DNA from: Jaltomata sinuosa
Lineage: Eukaryota; Streptophyta; Magnoliopsida; Solanales; Solanaceae
Reading direction: 5' to 3'
Length of the DNA: 64,000 nt
Assembly: GCA_003996215.1 (NCBI GenBank)
Contig: QJPP01000671.1
Location: 1 to 64,000 of the forward strand
The position numbers and the translations under genes are program-made. Positions 22,241-32,753 of this stretch are shown here, one piece after another; the first letter of the stretch is position 1, and each line of letters opens with the position of its first letter. The notes beneath the pieces were generated by a model. That model did no database searches. It saw nothing but the letters and a program-made list of their open reading frames with translations, and was not told the origin of the DNA.

Positions 22241-22245
22241 CGTAG

Positions 22246-22655
22246 TCATAATGCAACCTAACTTCTAGTGACATGGATCATACAACGATGTTCAAATAAC
22301 AACCTAACTGAGCCCCTGTAAGCTTAGGAGGTACAAATAATAATCAATACAACCCATCCAACTCCCATAAGTCCGAAAGTTACAAATCAATCTATATACC
22401 TCTATTGGTAACACTTTGGCCCAGTGGCCAATCTATATAACTGTCTAGCCATGGCTCTGGATAATACTCTAGCTTGTAGGATATCTGTAGAACTGAACAG
22501 TCTATAGGCTTGGCTATATAATTCCTTTTAGGCAAGAACACTCTCTCAACAACATTGTATAACTGAATAGCTCATGCGTGAACATGCTATGTACATCTGA
22601 GGGCCTATTGGCTCCGTATAGCTGAAGAGCATGTTGGCTCTATATTGACCCATAG
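22246..22655. repeat. Old LTR-like repeat, right piece
   Basis: It resumes after the CGTAG duplication and ends at CATAG before the next LTR. The short word TTGGCTC(C/T)(A/G)TAT occurs twice near 22609 and 22634. It is non-coding. Confidence 0.4.
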
Positions 22656-24609
22656 TGTAATGCCCCATACATTTGGACTTTTTTAGAGCTTAAAATGAAC
22701 TTATGTTACCCTTAGAATGAATAAAAATCAGTTGGGGATGAGTTTGGAAGCATTGGGAAGGTGTTGACCAAGAAATGGGACCCTGCATCGCACGGGGGGA
22801 GGTCATGCCTTTGCCACCGTGCTGCAAGGGGCTGACCCTTGATTTAGGCCATTCCCTTCATGGGGGTCACCCATGCTTTGGGCTGTGCCTCGCACGGGTC
22901 CCACCCATTCCTTGAGGTGTGCCCCACACCCTCTCTTAAATGTCCTGATGGGACTTTGTGTTATTTCGCTATTTTAAGGGCCTTTTGATCTTTTCTTTAC
23001 CCAAAACTATCCCCCACCTATTCTAAATATTCCTAAGTCCCTACGACATGACTCATTCAGTCAAAAACATGTTTCATTCTCCCTATGCTTCTAAGAAAAA
23101 TAAGAGCGCTTAGGATTCAAAGTTCAAGGCAAAACTCAAGCTTTTTCTTCGATTCTCTATGTCAAAAAGGTATGTTGAAATATCCTCTTTCAACTAAGTC
23201 TATTAGTAATTGATTTAATAACTACGAAAGTGATTTTTACAAGTTTGAATATGGATTTTGTTGAATGATTTTTGGAAGAAGAACTTGCTTGAAGTTACAA
23301 ACTTTTTTTTATGAAATTTCCCTTGGTTGTTGAATATACTTGAGAATGAAGGATTATTGTTTGAAATACGAAACTGTACTTATTTGAAAAGCTTGTTTGG
23401 AAAAATTTGAGTCATGAAGTTATGATTCTTTTGTAAATCATTTACTACCTAAACCTTAACTTTTGACGAAAAGGAAAAGGATTTTCTACTTCCCTCAGCT
23501 TTGAAATGATTGTTTGATAATTTTGAAATTTGTCAAACCTTGAGAGAGTATAAAACGTGATTTAACCCTTTTAAGTGTTGGGATTAATGAGGTATGATTT
23601 TATGGACGGGCATGGCATAATATGTACGAGTTGCAAGTCTTGGTATGATGATACCAATTTAACGGATGCCTTACGAATGATAAATGTCCCTTAAAGAATG
23701 TTTTAGTTGATGTTTTGAAAATATTAAAAGGTAGGCTTAATGAGAATTAGATGGTTAACCAAGAAGGTATGAGTCTGAAAGGCTCATTACCCAAAACTGT
23801 ATTTTGCTGATGTGGGTATGGTTTTGTCCTGAAATATGGATAACATGGTTTTATCTTAAAATATGGATAACCACTGTATGCTTGATTTGCTTAGTAGTAT
23901 GCAATATATAATGTGATAATGATCTAATCCCGACTCATGCAACAAATGTGAGTTGGGGCTTAGCCGGTCGAGTGTTGATCGAACCCACATAGCTCGTGGT
24001 TTTTAAATGGAAGCCGATGATACCATCTAGTTCAGAAGTAATATTAATGTATGATTTTTATGAAATGTTTTGAGTACTTGTCCCATATATTTTTCCCTTT
24101 ATGACTTATGTTATGACTCTTATGACTTGTTTTATTAACTGTATTGTCTCTACCCCTAGGTTGCATACCAATACTCAGCGTACTGACCATCTTCGAACGT
24201 TACATCATTTCATAATATAGGTTTGGCAATGCTTTCTCTTGGTTCTGTGCAACATTAGGATTGTTCAGGACAACATTAGCAAGTGGTGAGACCTCCATCT
24301 TTCGGGATACATTTTAAATCCTTATTGTTAAATCTTGGTTTCCATTTTATGGTATTATTGGGATCATGTCCCCGCACAAATATTTCATTCTTATGTTAGA
24401 GGCTTTGTAGACCTATGTAGATGTTGTTTAAATGTTTTGTTCCCAACACTTGATTAATTTTTAATTATGTTTTAAATGATGATCTCAAATGGGTCCTTTT
24501 TCTGCAAATGCTTATTTTAATGCTCATGATGTTATGGTAATGGGTATTCTCAGGCCTTCATTGGTCTGGGTTGTCCATTACATCTAGGGTCCCACCTTGG
24601 GTTGTAACA
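22656..24609 (+). repeat. LTR of the non-coding element
   Basis: It starts TGTAATGCCCC and ends GGGTTGTAACA; the primer site follows four bases later. A GC-rich cluster (22785-22930) repeats GCACGGG and CCCAC words. A donor-like AAAG|GTATGT lies near 23170. A segment near 24165-24195 has the TACTCAGCGTACTGACC texture common in Solanaceae gypsy LTRs. Confidence 0.85.
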
Positions 24610-24613
24610 AACT

Positions 24614-24625
24614 TGGTATCAGAGC
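24614..24625 (+). other. Primer binding site (tRNA-iMet)
   Basis: TGGTATCAGAGC, an exact match to the plant consensus. Confidence 0.92.
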
Positions 24626-26405
24626 ACAGTTCATGGTTCTAGAGTGTCTATAAAGTGGTTTCAGTAGAGTCGTACTTATGGGTGTGTTGTGCACCACACT
24701 TATAATTAGGAGGCTATAGGGGATTTAGGAAATGTTTTCCATTCTTTCATACTCTAGGTCATGTGAAAGTGTTGTCCATAAGAAACTTATCCAGATTTTC
24801 TACTCTACTTTAACTCCGTTGACTACACTTTATCTTCGAGGTCATAGACGTACAGAGCTCAGACTCCTTACGATATAATCTTATCTGGTTGAGTCATCCA
24901 AAAGATTACAAAACTACACATGGACTTGAGAGGAGTCCATTAGTGTGTCAAAGTCTATTAATCCCAAGAGTAAACCTTTATTTTCTTGAATCATGCATTT
25001 GAGCCAAGGTGGGTCGTTTCTTCAGATCCTTTCAAAAACTTTGTTGTAGATGTCATGCTCAAAGGGGAAAGGTATGTATGTGAGTGTTGGGATAGTATTT
25101 TCACCCGAGATAAAGTATAAACTAGAGTGTTATGAGATAAGTAGTGAGATGATCCCAAGGCCAGGAATATATGGAGTCATGAGTTTAGAAGCCAGAGAGT
25201 ATAGGTAGTAAATAATCAAAAAATATAGGGAGAGTCTTATACCCACTAATTGAGTGATAAATGTGGTATGCCCGTATGGTGTGGGTCTTAATGTTGCAAG
25301 ATTTGCAAATTTTATGGAAATTGGTAGAAGAAGAGTGGTTAGTTAAGATGTTCTTTTGAATTATTCAAAATAGGGAAGGACTTTATGATGGCTTGTTATT
25401 GTAGTTGTATAGACCAATTATAGGTTGTGGATGTAAGGATAGAGTGGTTGCAAATTTATAAATCTAGACTCCCTTTTGAGGTCTTGGAGAGGGAGACCTA
25501 GTGATGCTTGTAGAACTATCAAGGTAGTTTAAGTGTATACACGGGTAAATAGATGTGATGTGAAAAATAATAATATGCTCAAGGGTTGTACTGGGTTATA
25601 TTGTAAGGTTAAGATCAACTATCCTTATCGAGTGGTTTTAGTAGACCCAGAGCTTCTAGAAATTTTTCTAGTAGTTGTAACCCAATATGGTATGTGAGAA
25701 GATGTGTTATGAATGTTAAGCTGTAGTAGTAGTGTTGTGAACGAAATGGTGCTTGTAGGCCATAATTATGTTGAAAAAGGAATTAAGATCGACCACTCTG
25801 TCAAAGTTTTGGTGGATTTGTGTTTCTTGATCCTTATCTGGTAGCTGTGAGCCCGAATAACTTGCTAAGTTGCGATGTTAACTTTACCTAGTAGTAGACA
25901 CTAAGCTTGAGTCTGGGATGGTCACCGAGGTAAAAGGAGTGATAGTTGGGATGATAATGTTACTTTTATGAGACTGATCTAGTAGGTTTGACATAGTGCG
26001 TAAGAGGGCTAAGGTTGATAACTTAGGAAAGGTTTGAAAGTCTAAGCATGATATATACATGAGAACTAGTGTTGAAGCAATGAATAGTGGCTAAGTCATT
26101 AGAGGAATAAGAGCCTTAAATTTATAAGAATAAGTTGTACCCGAGGTAATATGTTGTTAGATGAGGTTTTAATTTATTGAGTGCTAGGTATTCCTGATTA
26201 GTCTTCTTAAGTTGCTTTATATGGAAAAGGCTAAGTAGTTAGTATTTGGCATCCATTGGAATGGAATTGAGAGAATTATGGATCTAAAAGGACGTTGTAG
26301 AGCCTCTTGGTATAGTTTTAAAATTCGTTGAATTGGGCGGATATGAGATTAGATGAATGCTAGTTGACTAAGGAGTGAGGAGTAGATTTTTAAGTATTAG
26401 AGAAT
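24626..26405 (+). other. Non-coding interior
   Basis: There is no open frame with a recognised domain on either strand. The sequence is AT-rich and not repetitive within the window. Confidence 0.6.
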
Positions 26406-27761
26406 TATCACGACCCAATTTCTCGGTCATGATGGCACCTACAACCCCCGGTAGGTGAACCAATCCCCTTAGCCCAGAACAGTTAGCAATGGGCTACTAT
26501 CTAACAAATAAGGGAACAAGACGAAGAGAACAGATAAAAGGAATATAAATATATACATATGCGGAAACTAAACCAAACCCCAAGACCTGGTATCATAGTA
26601 TAGAGCCCCAACTACATACATGGAGTGCAACTAATCCAAAACAATATATACAGATGTCTCTGAATGGTAATAGAGTACATGAAGCAAAAGATAAACTAAA
26701 GCTAAGCTCCGATCGCCAAGAGCTCACCTCAGCCTGAAGTAGACCCCAACAGATCTCCAAGCACGAATCACAGCGATCTAACGGCGATGGCCCATGCTAG
26801 GATCTGCACCCAAAGATGCAGGGAGTAGGGGTGAGCACCAAATGCGAAGCATAAGGTACCCAGTAGGTATCATAGGCCGACTGGGCACATATAAGATAAA
26901 AGCGTAGTAATAGACAGAATAGAAGCAAGTAGTCACAGAAATCAACGAAAGGTACACAGGAACTAGCCCAGAGGGAAATCAACAGAACCACATATGAGGC
27001 TAGTAAGCAGAATATACACACCATAGGCACAAGTTGAAGAGTAAGAAATAACGCACCTGGGGTCCTTGCAACAACAGTGTTATACAAAATAAGTTTATGA
27101 AATGGACGGTATACCGGTAACCTCAAGTGTAAGAAGAAGAGAGAAAGAGTAATAATAGGCATGCTCAGAGACATGAATCAACTCAACTAATCATACCAAT
27201 CTCATACTTATCCATAATAGAGAACAATTCTGTAAGTAAAAAAGCAAAAGTCTACCTACAGTCCCTCGGCCGCCCATACAACCGAGGAACACAAACAAGT
27301 GAAAACAAACCCTCCGGCATCCCATACTACCGGAGCGTACAATCAGCAAACAGCAAACAAGGGTGGAGCCTCAACAATGAATGATATGATGCATGAAGAT
27401 CTCAAGTGCCATGGTATCTCTGTATGTACCTCCTCCGGCGCCGATCCGGCCCAGTAGGTAGGTTCCATGGAAGGACACTGCCCGTATACCTCTACTCCAC
27501 CGTATACCCCTCCTCCGGCACACGCAGCCCATAGCCCCTGGCCCGGATGGCAAGGTCCATGGAGGTCCCAGACCCCATACAAAAACTCAGTATCAACACA
27601 TGACGTCCGAAAGCAAGTCCGGTATCAAGATAGAGACCTAGTCTCGAATATGCAATGCCCAGACCCTGTCCAGGACTAAAGTAGTAGGAAAATGTCTCAA
27701 AAACCCCTCCAAGGGTGCCCGGGAATAACCGGGTCTAAACAGTAAAAAGTCATCTCAGGTG

Positions 27762-27832
27762 CTCGGTCCGACCGAGGCTAAAAATCATCTCAAGTAACAA
27801 GAAAACTCAACTAGCACCCCGGCCCTGCCGAG
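27762..27832 (-). repeat. Two hairpin units in the minus-strand LTR
   Basis: On the minus strand they read CTCGGTCGGACCGAG (27762-27776, perfect 7-bp stem) and CTCGGCAGGGCCGGG (27818-27832, six pairs with one G-T). They occupy the place of the CTCTGCCGGGCAGAG units in copy 1 but differ at paired positions. Confidence 0.65.
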
Positions 27833-28678
27833 TCTAGCGATAATCGTAAAATTGATGATTTTAAACATAATTTTACTTTCTTGCCCAAAAATATTCACAA
27901 GTTAAATCAAACCATTTCCAAATTATTTCCATCAAAAACGGGCCCCCCAGGCCATGCAAGGTTTAGAAAATAGTGCCAGTAGGCCCGGAGCCAAAACTAT
28001 AGTAAAACACGGATAAAACCTCTTTATATGCATGGAAATGGTATGATCACACACAATAGCTGCCCAGCAGCTCACAATCAACCTATCGACCCTGCACCGG
28101 CCCACAGCTACTCAGCAAGCATAACCAGCCTAGAAGGATATTTCTATGCCCGGGACTCGCGGACATTTCAAAAATCTCACCTTCTATGTTCCAGAGTCAA
28201 CAAGGCCTCACAGGACCGCAAGGGTAAATAAAATATATCGGCAAACAATACAAGCAACGGAGGAACAAAAGTAGGCGGACATGAATAAAGCGATCGAGGT
28301 CTGTGGTACCAACCTAATAAACCAACCCAAGGATGCCCATTAATACAATTTTATTTTATATATACGGAGTCTAGGGAAAATAAACCGTAACCTACTTGTC
28401 GTCCGATGACAAGCTGCTAGAACAATGATGTCCAAGCTCGAACCACTCCAAGAAAATCCAAAACTAAATCGGAATCGGATTTGGGATGGAATAACTCGAC
28501 GTAGATAATTGATTTTCTTTTCGGTGATCAAATATAACTTTGCTGGAGAGGTCATATATACCTTCCACCATTTCCTTTTAAAATGGAACATATATATAAT
28601 AACTATGACTACTTAGCTAGTCATTAATGCTAAAGCCAAATGATGCCACCACATGCTGCCTAACTTTGCTGTACAAGG

Positions 28679-28704
28679 CCTCCACTTCCACGTGGAAGTG
28701 GAGG
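28679..28704. promoter_or_regulatory. 26-bp perfect palindrome with a CACGTG core
   Basis: The half-site CCTCCACTTCCAC is followed directly by its reverse complement. The centre is a G-box (CACGTG), the usual site of plant bZIP and bHLH factors. On the minus strand it lies about 80-90 bp upstream of a CATATATATAAT tract (28589-28600). A promoter role is inferred. Confidence 0.6.
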
Positions 28705-29463
28705 TGGCAACAAATTCTCCCCGTTAGGTATATACTCGGGTATGGTATAAATTCGTGGTAAAATAAATACAACTTTTCAAATATATCCTAATTGATAGAA
28801 AATCATTTCGAATAAAACCTACTATATTATAATAATAAATTTTAGCATAACTAAATTTACTATCTCCATTAAAATATTACAATGTAATTACATATACAAT
28901 TATATCGTAACAATATATTTTTCATAAACCTTTAAAATATTTTGAAAAGGCAATAATAATATAATTTTTACCAAATTCAACTTTTAAATAAAATATTTTC
29001 AAATACACGCACGATGCTAAAAAAATTCTTAAGCTTAGGCTCGTAATTCACCAACGCACGATTTTGATACTCAAGAATTCTCTCAGGATCCTCCCTTATG
29101 TTTTATCACTGTTTCAGAACTGAAATGGCATTTTAAAACGTGAAGTTGAGGCTTAAATTGAGTTTAACCCGACCCGAATAGCGACCCGGTTCGCAACCCG
29201 TTTTCTGCCAGACAGTCCACGGTAAAACAGTCATAACTTTTTACTCCGAGATCAGTTGGACGTGAGGTTTTGTGCGTAGGAAACTAGACTAGTAGACCTT
29301 CGATTTGGCATTTTGGGGGACTTCTAACTCTTTATATATTGGGAGAAAATCCCAGAGACATTTTACCCAAAGTTCAGGAAATTTGTTAAAGAACTTGAGA
29401 TAACTTTTGTCGATTTGCTTGACTTCAAACTTATACGTGGAAATGACCGGAAGGGTCATTACA

Positions 29464-30149
29464 GTTGGTTTGATCGTTTATAATGTTATGTGATTGGTTT
29501 TACTTCCTTGTTTTCCTATTCTAAAGCATCATGAACTTTAGGATAAATCCAAGTCCCAAAATGAATTGACCATAGGAGTTGAGGGACGGAATGAAGAACG
29601 TAGGGAGTGTGGATCATATCTTTTGTTGTTAGTTAGCAATTGTAATGAATGATTTGCGGTTAGGATAGCAATATACCTAAGTGCCCTACTCGGTTAATAA
29701 AATGGGAAGATAGTTGAATGCATACGAATTAAAGACTCACATCCTTGCTCAACGATGTAGTTGTGAGATTAATTTTGGTAGGTGACTTAGAAGATGACCA
29801 TTCCCGGGTTATAATATCAGCCCCGTAGATCAACGATCACGATAAACACTAACACCGGTTATAAACCATAGTTAAGCATGAATGTGTAGTGAATGCCTCA
29901 ACCCTGGACCTCTCCATATATTGTTTACAATCTAAATTTTATATCATTTTTATTTATAGTATTTAGTTTATATAATCAAAACTCAAACTCTCCTTGGTTA
30001 CTCATTGCACTTTTTTTAACTTTAATAGTAACAATTAAGTTGGATCGTTTGCTAAACACCTAGTCCCTGTGCGATTGATATTCGGCTCGTATGATCCACT
30101 TTATTACTTGAACAACCATGTACATTGGCGTGTGCGCTAGGGAGCAACA
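29464..30149 (+). repeat. 5' LTR, 3' portion only
   Basis: It matches 35350-36016 of the 3' LTR and is missing the first ~800 bp, including the promoter. It begins where the minus-strand LTR ends. Confidence 0.85.
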
Positions 30150-30154
30150 TGTTT

Positions 30155-30172
30155 TTGGCACCGTTGCCTGGA
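30155..30172 (+). other. Primer binding site, Athila type
   Basis: TGGCACCGTTGCCTGGAA resembles the TGGCGCCGTTGCCGGGGA site of Athila elements, with four changes. It lies five bases after the LTR end. Confidence 0.75.
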
Positions 30173-30254
30173 ACTTGAAAATTAGCAACCTTCTAATTTT
30201 TGGTTTTACTATTTTGTTTTATAAGTGCTAATAACTTGGTCTTAGCTACTGAAT

Positions 30255-31787
30255 TTGCTGAGACATGTTTTAATCTCGAGCAATCTTGAAAAGGATAAGG
30301 GATTGGTTGAACCACCTCCCAAACCTGAGCCGCACTTGCCCCAAGAAAGGAGAGAAGCAGCACTTATCAACCCAATCCCGCGAGTTCAACAAGCTGAGAC
30401 AATTCGTGCAGTCATGGCAGAGGAAATCCCACTCTTAACTAATGTGACATCCTGCATTCTAAATCCAGCTGTAGGAGGCCGATTTAAGCTAAAAAAAAAT
30501 ATGGTGTAATTGTTGCACACAAGCGGCAGTTCATAGTGTTGTCACATGCGGACCCACAGGTTCATCTCTAAAATTTTTTGGAGATTAGTGACACGTTCAT
30601 TCCCGCAGGAGTCTCCATAGACTACGTGAGACTCACACTATTACCATTCTTGCTATTGGGCAAAGCAAAGAATGGTTAAAGGTAGAACCTTCAAATTTAA
30701 TCACTACTTGGGATGATTTGGCAAAATTGTTCCTCATTCGATTCTTCCCATCAGGCAAAAATGTAAAGCTGAGGAGTGAAATATTGAGTTTTAAGCAAAA
30801 GCCACACGAGAATCTTTATCATGCATGGGAGAGATTCAAGTCTCTTCTCAGAGATTGCCCACACCACCAAGCTCACACCTTTGTTGAAAGCCTTGACCAC
30901 AATACAAAGATTTTGCTAGATTCAGCGGCAGGTGGTCAAGCTTTGGAGAAGACCTATGATGAGTTGTATACTCTCCAAAATCGCAGTGCACAAGGCAATC
31001 TAGAGTGGAATGGTGACATGTCTAGAAATATGGTGAAGAAGCCTGCAGGTATGATTGAGGTAGATAGTGTCACAGCATTAGCGGCAGAGTTGGCTAGTTT
31101 TTAGACTCAAATGATGGCTCATTTCAACAAGTTGAGTGTGACTCAACCTCAGGCTCAGGTAAATGCACTGCAACAGGCTCAGACTTGGTGCAAAACTTGT
31201 GGTATTAGTGGTCATTCAGCATACTTGTGTGGTGCAAATCTTAAATCGTTAAATTTTTGGGCAATGCATAGAAAAGTAACCAAAACTTTGGTAATGCCTA
31301 CAATCACATTTGGCAGAGTCAGCCCACTTACTCTTGGGGCAATAATTAGGCTCAACCATAGAAGTTTCAACAACAGCAAAGCATTCAGAAAAACACTCAG
31401 GACAACAATATTGAGGAAATGTTGAAGAAGATCATGGATAATCAAGCACATATGGCTGCTAATCAAACACAAATGGTTGCTAACATAACAAATAAGCAGT
31501 TAGCCACAAAGACATTATAAATTCAAATGGGACAGCTTGCTGAAGCACAAAACACAAGACCTCACGAGGGTTTTCCTAGTGATACAGAAAAGCCAAAGCA
31601 AGTGATGGCAATCATCTTGAGAAGTGGTAGAGATTTGATTGATGCACCTCCAAAGAAAAATGATGAGGTGCAAGAAGAGTTGATCAGTGCCAAGCAGACT
31701 AAGCCCAAAGAAGCTGATAAAAAGGGGATGTTTGAGTACCCTAATAAAAAGCCAATTGAGCAGACTCGAGATAAACCACCACCATAA
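30255..31787 (+). pseudogene. gag: gag of the Athila-like element (broken)
   Basis: Gag assembles the particle. The first open block ends at 30509. A frame change and a stop near 30570 follow, then the Retrotrans_gag domain reads clearly: ITTWDDLAKLFLIRFFP near 30700-30750, then LYHAWERFKSLLRDCPHH near 30810-30865, then SAAGG. A TAG at 31102-31104 interrupts this frame. A correct CCHC zinc knuckle (CKTCGISGHSAYLC) lies at 31189-31230. After another frame change, 31527-31787 carries the MAIILRSGRD motif that links Athila gag to protease. Several lesions make it non-functional, but the domain order is normal. Confidence 0.85.
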
Positions 31788-32354
31788 TTCCCTCAAAAGC
31801 CTATAAAATCCAAAGAGGATGCTTATTTTAAGAAGTTCTTTGACACATTCAGATAACTTCACATTAACCTTCCTTTGTTCGATGTTTTACAAGCAATTCC
31901 AAAGTATGTTAAGTATTTAAAGGATATGGTGGTAAACAAAAAAAGGTTAGTGGATATTGAGACTGTGGCACTTACTGAAGAGTGCAGTTCAGCGGTGATG
32001 AGAAAGATGCCCACAAAGCTCAAGGATCTTGGGAGCTTCACCCTCTCCATACAAATTGGTAAAAGTGATGTTGTTCAAGCCTTGAGTTACTTGGGGGCAA
32101 GCATCAATATGATGCCCCTTTCATTCTTTAGTACTCTTGAGTTAGGGAAGCCAAGGCCTTCCTTAGTTGTGCTACAGATGGCATATAGAACCAGAGTGGT
32201 GCATGAAAGAATCATTGAGGATGTTCTAATTAAGGTTGGTAAGTTCATTATTTCTACTGACTTTATTGTTCTTGATTATGATGCAAATGATAGGGTATCA
32301 ATCATATTGGGACGTCCATTATTTTCTAACAGTGGAGCACTGATTGATGTATGA
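31788..32354 (+). pseudogene. Aspartic protease of the Athila-like element, catalytic Asp lost
   Basis: The frame has stops at 31785-31787 and 31854-31856, then stays open from 31875 to 32354. The protease core reads LGASINMMPLS near 32091, VLIKVGKFI near 32225 and ILGRPLFSNSGALIDV at the end, all typical of the Athila retropepsin. The family has DLGAS at the active site. Here the Asp codon is TAC (Tyr, 32088-32090), so the enzyme would be inactive. A stop follows ALIDV at once, as in complete Athila elements a few codons further on. Confidence 0.85.
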
Positions 32355-32706
32355 GAGGGAACACTCAAGATGAGACTGAATGATGAAGAGGGTATCTTTA
32401 GAGTGTACATATCACTCAACACCCCTAACACTACAAAGATATATGCATGACCACAGCGATTGAAGTGGATGAGTATGGGGTGGAGAAGGGAGAACTTCTA
32501 ATGACCTCTTCAGACTCTCTCATGGAACTGCCCAAATTAACAAAATACCCTGAACCTAAAAAACCTAAATGAAATACTGAAAAGGTAGGTGCAAGGAAGG
32601 CTTCAGACCTTGAGTGTGAGCACAAGATAGCTCAGAAAAAAAGGAGAAGATTGGCTCCGAATAGGAGGAAGAGAATGAGAGAATGGACATGAGAGTTATG
32701 ATGTGA
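32355..32706 (+). other. Residual post-protease sequence, pol deleted
   Basis: The first ~80 bases still resemble the tail after the protease. RT, RNase H and integrase, usually about 3 kb, are missing between here and the post-pol motif. Confidence 0.6.
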
Positions 32707-32753
32707 GTTGTGCCGCGACTATAAATTAGGCGCTACTTGGGAGGCAACCCAAG
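32707..32753 (+). other. Conserved double hairpin after pol
   Basis: Hairpin 1 is GTTGTG-C-CGCGAC (six pairs, two of them G-T). After 16 nt comes hairpin 2, CTTGGG-AGGCAA-CCCAAG (six perfect pairs). The same 47-nt arrangement is at 63665-63711 on the minus strand. Confidence 0.75.

Larger units (their letters stand above)
22656..26405 (+). mobile_element. 5' part of a non-coding gypsy-type element
   Basis: It consists of an LTR, an exact primer site and about 1.8 kb of interior with no gag or pol motif. It ends abruptly at the LTR starting at 26406, and no 3' LTR of this family is seen. The flank CATAG (22651-22655) would be its target duplication, but the right copy is not found. It is probably another LARD-like element cut by deletion or recombination. 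Confidence 0.7.
26406..29463 (-). repeat. Minus-strand Tekay-type LTR without its element
   Basis: On the minus strand it starts TGTAATGACCCTTCCGGTCA and ends GGGTCGTGATA. It is 3.06 kb and diverged from the LTRs of copies 1 and 3. Near its start it matches the promoter block of copy 1 (the TCTCTGGGATTTTCTCCCAA region against TCTCAGAGCTTTTCTCTCAA). The flanking five bases (AGAAT and GTTGG) do not match, and different elements lie on each side, so it is not a simple solo LTR. Confidence 0.75.

Noticed and set aside
24614..24625. tRNA-related sequence
   Set aside because: This and the similar sites are 12-base primer sites complementary to a tRNA end. No cloverleaf with A and B boxes was found anywhere in the window.
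27343..27582. Open frame rich in Gly, Val and Tyr on the minus strand, similar to 12756-13163
   Set aside because: It lies inside the homologous part of two Tekay-type LTRs. The frame is open by chance and is broken in other copies.
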